This document shows positions 14,369-17,111 of a stretch of 17,111 nt of DNA, piece after piece. The notes under the pieces were generated by a model that was not told the DNA's origin, did not search any database, and saw only the letters and a program-made list of their open reading frames with translations. A program made the position numbers and the translations under genes. Position 1 is the stretch's first letter. Each line of letters opens with the position of its first letter. Origin of the DNA: Kiritimatiellales bacterium (GTDB lineage: Bacteria > Verrucomicrobiota > Kiritimatiellia > Kiritimatiellales > Pontiellaceae); NCBI GenBank assembly GCA_015486775.1, contig WFRA01000399.1, forward strand, positions 1 to 17,111, read 5' to 3'.

Positions 14369-15451
14369 TCAGGCAAAATCCTCGTCGCGGGAGATGCAGA
14401 ATTCGATGATGCCGGAGATGGCCTCGGCGGAGACCCCGCGCCAGAAAATCTGCCATTTTCCGGAGACGTGGTAGCCGTCGGCCTGGTTGGAATACCACGA
14501 GTTAAAGGGGTTCGAGACCTGCGACCGCCAGAAGAGCGCGTCGTGGTTTTCGCAAACTGCCTGCCACAGCTCTAGCGCCAACCCTTCCCCGCGCGCCTCG
14601 CGACCCACCGCGAACTTGGAGAGGTAGAGTCCCGCCGGATGCTTTTCGAGCAGCACCGCGCCCCGGTATTCCTTTTCCAGATAGCTCTCGGCAACGTGCT
14701 CCAGAAAGGAGCGGCTACGGAGTCTTTTGCCAAAGCTCGATTCAAGCAGTTCCAGCAGGCGGGCCGGGTCGACCTTTTCCAATCCTTGGAAGTGCCGGAT
14801 TTCGCTCCCCTTGCGCAACAGGGTACCCGCGCCCTTGACCGTAAAGATTTCCTGCAACAGGTTGATGGGCGAGGTGATCGAAAGATGCACGCCGGGCCGC
14901 TCGTCGAGCAGTTTTTTTCCAAGGGCTGGAAAGTCATATTCCAAATCTTCCAAGGGCTGGAAGTTTTCCCGGTGAGTATAGAGATAAGGCAGTAGCTCGC
15001 CCGTAGATTTTTTTAATCCGCCCGCCGCGCGGATAAGATGGACGCGCCGGGCGGTGCCGGGCAGGAGCTGCAACAGGGCGGTTTCCAGATCCTGCGATTC
15101 GGCCACCAGCACCGGAACCTTTTCCGCCTGGCGGGAGGAGTCGATAAATTCCCCTATGCCGCCCGCTTCCAGGGATTGGAAGGCAAAGATCGGCTCGGCC
15201 GCCAGCGCGGACTGCATCGCCGCCGCATCGCCGCCGCAGAGCAGGATGGCCGGGACGAGCTCGAGACGCAGCAGGAAGTGCAGGTCGAATGCCAACATCT
15301 CCGCCCCTGCCTCGATGCTTCCAAGGTCCGGACAGAGCAGCGCAAAGCAGGCCGAGGCATCGGCTTGGAACTTGCCGAGATAAAACTCGTACTCGTCCCG
15401 CCGTCCGATGCCGTCGAGAAAAAGCCGTATGGTTTTGTTCAGCGCAATCAC
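14369..15451 (-). CDS. N-acetylglutamate synthase-like protein (degenerate amino-acid-kinase domain plus NAT/DUF619 domain)
   Basis: 360 residues from GTG 15451, overlapping the def stop by four bases (GTGA). The C-terminal part (about 225-345) is the vertebrate-like NAGS acetyltransferase domain: SSFGKRLRSRSF, GLYLSKFAVGREARGEGL (acetyl-CoA loop) and LFWRSQVSNPFNSWYSNQ ... WQIFWRG, close to the FWRS..NP.n.WY....dG.....w..FW pattern. Before it, SPINLLQEIFTVKGAGTLLRKG (194-214) is the joint seen in fused NAG kinase/synthase proteins. The N-terminal kinase-like part is only about 200 residues instead of about 290 and lacks the usual lysine-glycine-glycine start, so phosphorylation is unlikely. 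Predicted reaction: acetyl-CoA + glutamate to N-acetylglutamate, the first step of arginine synthesis. Four copies of the 15-bp palindrome lie within it (encoding FQSLE, FQPLE, FQGLE and one in another frame). Confidence 0.82.
   Translation of the reverse strand: MIALNKTIRLFLDGIGRRDEYEFYLGKFQADASACFALLCPDLGSIEAGAEMLAFDLHFLLRLELVPAILLCGGDAAAMQSALAAEPIFAFQSLEAGGIGEFIDSSRQAEKVPVLVAESQDLETALLQLLPGTARRVHLIRAAGGLKKSTGELLPYLYTHRENFQPLEDLEYDFPALGKKLLDERPGVHLSITSPINLLQEIFTVKGAGTLLRKGSEIRHFQGLEKVDPARLLELLESSFGKRLRSRSFLEHVAESYLEKEYRGAVLLEKHPAGLYLSKFAVGREARGEGLALELWQAVCENHDALFWRSQVSNPFNSWYSNQADGYHVSGKWQIFWRGVSAEAISGIIEFCISRDEDFA
14777..14791. repeat. Exact copy of the 15-bp palindrome inside the NAGS-like gene
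   Basis: TTCCAATCCTTGGAA, identical to the intergenic copy at 11437; on the coding strand it is exactly five codons, FQGLE (residues 221-225). Confidence 0.8.
14917..14931. repeat. Exact copy of the 15-bp palindrome inside the NAGS-like gene
   Basis: TTCCAAGGGCTGGAA, with arms extending to TTTCCA/TGGAAA. It is read out of phase with the other copies, giving FPALGK. Confidence 0.75.
14948..14962. repeat. Exact copy of the 15-bp palindrome inside the NAGS-like gene
   Basis: TTCCAAGGGCTGGAA, the same 15 bases as the copy 31 bp to the left but in a different reading frame (FQPLE, residues 164-168). Confidence 0.75.
15167..15181. repeat. Exact copy of the 15-bp palindrome inside the NAGS-like gene
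   Basis: TTCCAGGGATTGGAA; on the coding strand five codons, FQSLE (residues 91-95). Confidence 0.75.
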
Positions 15452-15999
15452 AGGGCTGCCTTGGTCTTCTTGGCGAGGCGCTTGAGCTTGCCGCTTACCG
15501 CCACCTTCTTGACGTGCGACATGCGGTCGACGAGCAGGATGGCATCGAGGTGGTCGAGCTCATGCTGGAGGGCGCGGGCAAGCAGCCCCTTGCCATGGAC
15601 GGTTTTCACCTCTCCGTTGAGGTCGGTGTATTCCACGTCGACCTCATGCCACCGCTCCACGTTGGCAAAGATGTCGGGAAAGCTCAGGCAGCCCTCCTGG
15701 CCGGTCTGGACATCGTCGGTGTGGCCGGTGATCCTGGGGTTGACCAGCACTAGCGGCATTTCAACATCGGGGTTGTCGCGCTCCTCGTTCTCGTTCAGGT
15801 CGCTTTCCGCCGGGATGTCGATCACGCACATGCGCTCGGTGCGCCCCACCTGCTCGGCGGCGAGGCCCAGCCCGCGCTCCCAGTGCATGGTCGCGAGCAT
15901 CTCCTCCGCCAGGGCGCGGATCGCGTCGTCGACAACTTTCACTGCCACGGCCTTCTCGCGAAGCGCCGGGTCTCCATAGGTGCAAATCGGTAAACTCAT
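15448..15999 (-). CDS. def: Peptide deformylase
   Basis: 183 residues from ATG 15999 (MSLPICTYGDPALREKA, the usual family start; a TTG 48 bp upstream is in frame but adds an unlikely tail). All three signature motifs are present: GLGLAAEQVG (43-52; the family usually has Pro where Glu49 stands), EGCLSFP (102-108) with metal ligand Cys104, and QHELDHLDAILLVDR (145-159) with metal ligands His146 and His150 and catalytic Glu147. It removes the formyl group from the N-terminal methionine of nascent proteins at the ribosome. Residues 65-80 (ESDLNENEERDNPD) form an acidic insertion. The NAGS-like gene follows with a 4-bp overlap. A TTGACA at 16037-16032 could be the -35 box, but no good -10 follows. 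Confidence 0.96.
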   Translation of the reverse strand: MSLPICTYGDPALREKAVAVKVVDDAIRALAEEMLATMHWERGLGLAAEQVGRTERMCVIDIPAESDLNENEERDNPDVEMPLVLVNPRITGHTDDVQTGQEGCLSFPDIFANVERWHEVDVEYTDLNGEVKTVHGKGLLARALQHELDHLDAILLVDRMSHVKKVAVSGKLKRLAKKTKAAL

Positions 16000-16000
16000 A

Positions 16001-16082
16001 GCTGCAAGGTTTTCGTTTAGACGGGAAGCGTTGTCAATCTCCAACAACCAAAAGGCTGTTTAAGGTTTTCTGGTAGATTGAC
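16001..16082. repeat. Inverted and direct repeats in the def upstream region
   Basis: GTCAATCT (16033-16040) pairs with AGATTGAC (16075-16082), and inner ACCAAAA (16047-16053) pairs with TTTTCTGGT (16066-16074, one bulge). A direct repeat AAGGTTTTC occurs at 16006-16014 and 16062-16070. The block covers the expected promoter and leader of def, so it could be a regulatory structure. Confidence 0.4.
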
Positions 16083-16191
16083 GTTGCCCCGTGTTTCGCC
16101 AGATTGAACAGTTGGTTCGCTAAACATCTTGGGATCGACAAAATCACCCTGCTTGCTGAACTATACCGCTACAAAAGCGGGGATTGGAGGA

Positions 16192-16268
<77 letters not shown>

Positions 16269-16546
16269 ATCGTTTTTATCGGGCGGCCAACGCAGTTCCC
16301 GGGGCGGGCATTCCGCCCTTTCGTTCCGAATAGAACATTGGTTGCGCAAAAAACGGACAGCTTTATAGCAAGGGGTATGCGCGATGGCAACCTTGTATCG
16401 GGCGGAAGAATTGTGTCGCGGAGTATTTGCAGAACACCTGACCTCGGTGGCTTTTAAGCCGATACCGTTTTGTAGACCAGCCGCAGGTTTGTGCTAGAAT
16501 AGCGGATTTCGTTGGCCCACCCACATGGTTTCTTAAGTATCCGGAA

Positions 16547-16566
16547 GGCAGACAGGAATGTCTGCC
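16547..16566. repeat. Inverted repeat GGCAGACA-GGAA-TGTCTGCC
   Basis: Perfect 8-bp arms around GGAA. This word is familiar to me as a dispersed repeat in PVC-group genomes, where it is often mistranslated as short ORFs; that is recall, not tested here. Confidence 0.6.
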
Positions 16567-16660
16567 ACACAACCTATGCGGCTTTTCAGCCTGCTCGCTT
16601 TGTTCGGGGGTCGAATCTCGTATCTGCGGAAAACTTGGAGACTGCACGGAATTGCTGCAT

Positions 16661-16690
16661 GTATCTGTGTACATCTGCGTTTATCTGTGG
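16661..16690. repeat. Three tandem 10-bp units of the ATCTGYG type
   Basis: gtATCTGTGt, acATCTGCGt, ttATCTGTGg in direct succession, with a related fourth word TATCTGCGGA at 16621-16630. A 10-bp period places each word on the same face of the helix. Similar ATCTGTG arrays are, as I recall, dispersed in several PVC genomes. Confidence 0.6.
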
Positions 16691-16728
16691 TTCAACTGTG
16701 CCTGCTGGATTGATAGGGGAGAAAGCTC

Positions 16729-16955
16729 ATGCTCGATTTTTGGCTGCCGTCTGCAAGCAGGTGGTGGTGGAGATCCTCGAAGACGGGCAGGTGGTCGAAT
16801 TCGTCGGCCTGCTCCAGGAATATTCCGGCAAATACCTACTCCTGCGCAACGTCGCCCTCCAGCCCGGGGTCGACATCGGCCAGCCCCTGCCCGGGCACTT
16901 CGACGTCATCTTCCCCCGCAGCCACGCCCTCGTCCGCCACTGCCTCGGGGGGTAG
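16729..16955 (+). pseudogene. Small frameshifted or 5'-truncated gene, function unknown
   Basis: The segment from about 16742 to the TAG at 16953-16955 is clearly coding in one frame: VVVEILEDGQVVEFVGLLQE, then YSGKYLLLRNVALQPGVD, with strongly G/C-ending codons. There is no start codon with a ribosome site in that frame. An ATG at 16729 with GGGGAG 7 nt upstream is in another frame, and a five-T run lies just after it (16737-16741). One extra T would join MLDF to LAAVCKQVVVEILEDG, giving an intact protein of about 75 residues. The other reading is that repeat DNA has replaced the 5' end of a longer gene. The product resembles the C-terminal region of short PVC proteins with a 'V-x-G-x-L-x-x-Y' strand pair, family unnamed. 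Confidence 0.5.
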
Positions 16956-16967
16956 CGGGAGCCTACC

Positions 16968-17047
16968 TCTGCGCAGGAACCGATCCATCCTTCGTTTACA
17001 ACTCAAGGGCCGACGGGCGGCGTGGGTGTCTGCCCAGGAACCGATCC
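16968..17047. repeat. Direct repeat of a 19-bp word, 61 bp apart
   Basis: TCTGCGCAGGAACCGATCC (16968-16986) and TCTGCCCAGGAACCGATCC (17029-17047) differ at one base. The spacing is not a multiple of three. One copy lies within the partial gene at the right edge and the other beyond its stop codon. Confidence 0.6.
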
Positions 17048-17111
17048 TCCGCCACCTCCGGTCGGGGCTGTTGGACCCCCGCCGCCTCCATCGCCACCAC
17101 CTCCACCTGTC
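17003..17111 (-). CDS. C-terminal end of a glycine-rich protein, 5' part outside the window
   Basis: On the minus strand one frame is open from the window edge to TGA (17005-17003), giving 35 residues: blocks of Gly (TGGGGGDGGGGG) separated by PTAPT, then SVPGQTPTPPVGP. Such Gly/Pro/Thr tails are typical linkers or ends of surface proteins. The opposite strand reads as a proline-rich stretch and is also open, so the strand is not certain; the minus frame is preferred because it ends cleanly. Nothing can be said about function. Confidence 0.35.
   Translation of the reverse strand, partial: TGGGGGDGGGGGPTAPTGGGGGSVPGQTPTPPVGP

Larger units (their letters stand above)
16269..16728. other. 460-bp non-coding region with repeat words
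   Basis: No gene supported. It holds a small hairpin GGGCGG-GCATT-CCGCCC (16302-16318), a weak -10-like TAGAAT (16495-16500), an inverted repeat at 16547-16566 and a decanucleotide tandem repeat at 16661-16690. The segment from about 16540 to 16700 looks like repeat-element DNA placed upstream of the small gene fragment at 16729. Confidence 0.5.

Noticed and set aside
16470..16500. Promoter TTGTAG-N19-TAGAAT ahead of the small broken gene
   Set aside because: A 19-bp spacer and weak -35 box, and it lies over 200 bp from any start codon.
16363..16674. Minus-strand ORF of 103 codons (contains GRHSCLPS)
   Set aside because: It translates the GGCAGACA inverted repeat and ATCTGYG words; no ribosome site and no protein-like pattern.
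16661..16690. CRISPR-like array
   Set aside because: Units are 10 bp with no spacers; no cas genes in the window.
17012..17111. Plus-strand proline-rich reading (PPPPPVGAVGPPPPP)
   Set aside because: It mirrors the Gly codons of the minus strand, which ends in a clean stop; kept only as an alternative.

Overview
The window (17,111 bp, moderately GC-rich coding DNA) looks like chromosomal DNA from a PVC-group bacterium, probably Verrucomicrobiota/Kiritimatiellota. That placement is an inference from the large number of pseudopilin-type proteins, the short dispersed palindromes, and repeat words I associate with that group. No marker gene in the window proves it.

Layout. 1-1345 (-) is the 5' part of an FAD/NAD(P)H-dependent oxidoreductase of the CoA-disulfide reductase/NADH oxidase type, with a clear sigma70-type promoter. 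1510-2981 (-) is a two-gene PadR plus membrane-anchored HAAS-like operon. 3075-3338 (-) may be a gene remnant. 3481-8443 (+) is a pilus or type II secretion pseudopilin locus: a GspG-like pseudopilin, then after a 650-bp structured gap a tight run of PilV-like, very large PilW/GspJ-like and PilX/GspK-like proteins. Each of the two transcription units is preceded by a GG-N10-GC sigma54 promoter about 70 bp from its start codon. 8511-14359 (+) is a housekeeping run: ftsK, rodZ-like, pgsA, a zinc-ribbon protein, and a 550-residue protein ending in a histidine-kinase dimerisation domain whose phospho-acceptor histidine is replaced by glutamine. 14369-15999 (-) is a two-gene operon of peptide deformylase (def) and an N-acetylglutamate synthase-like protein with a shortened kinase-like domain. 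A tRNA-Arg(TCT) gene follows at 16192-16268 (-). The right end is accessory: repeat words, a frameshifted or 5'-truncated small gene, and the glycine-rich C-terminus of a protein running out of the window.

How it fits together. The first pseudopilin (major-pilin-like) and the minor-pilin operon appear to be co-regulated by RpoN and an unseen enhancer-binding activator. ftsK-rodZ-pgsA link chromosome translocation, cell shape and phospholipid synthesis, as in many bacteria. ftsK seems to have its own promoter placed so that the mRNA would be leaderless.

The most unusual signal is a 15-bp palindrome, TTCCA-N5-TGGAA, with seven exact copies plus variants. It occurs between genes but also inside genes, with four copies in the NAGS-like gene alone. 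Two of those are identical and 31 bp apart in different reading frames, which points to a DNA-level element and not to a conserved protein motif.
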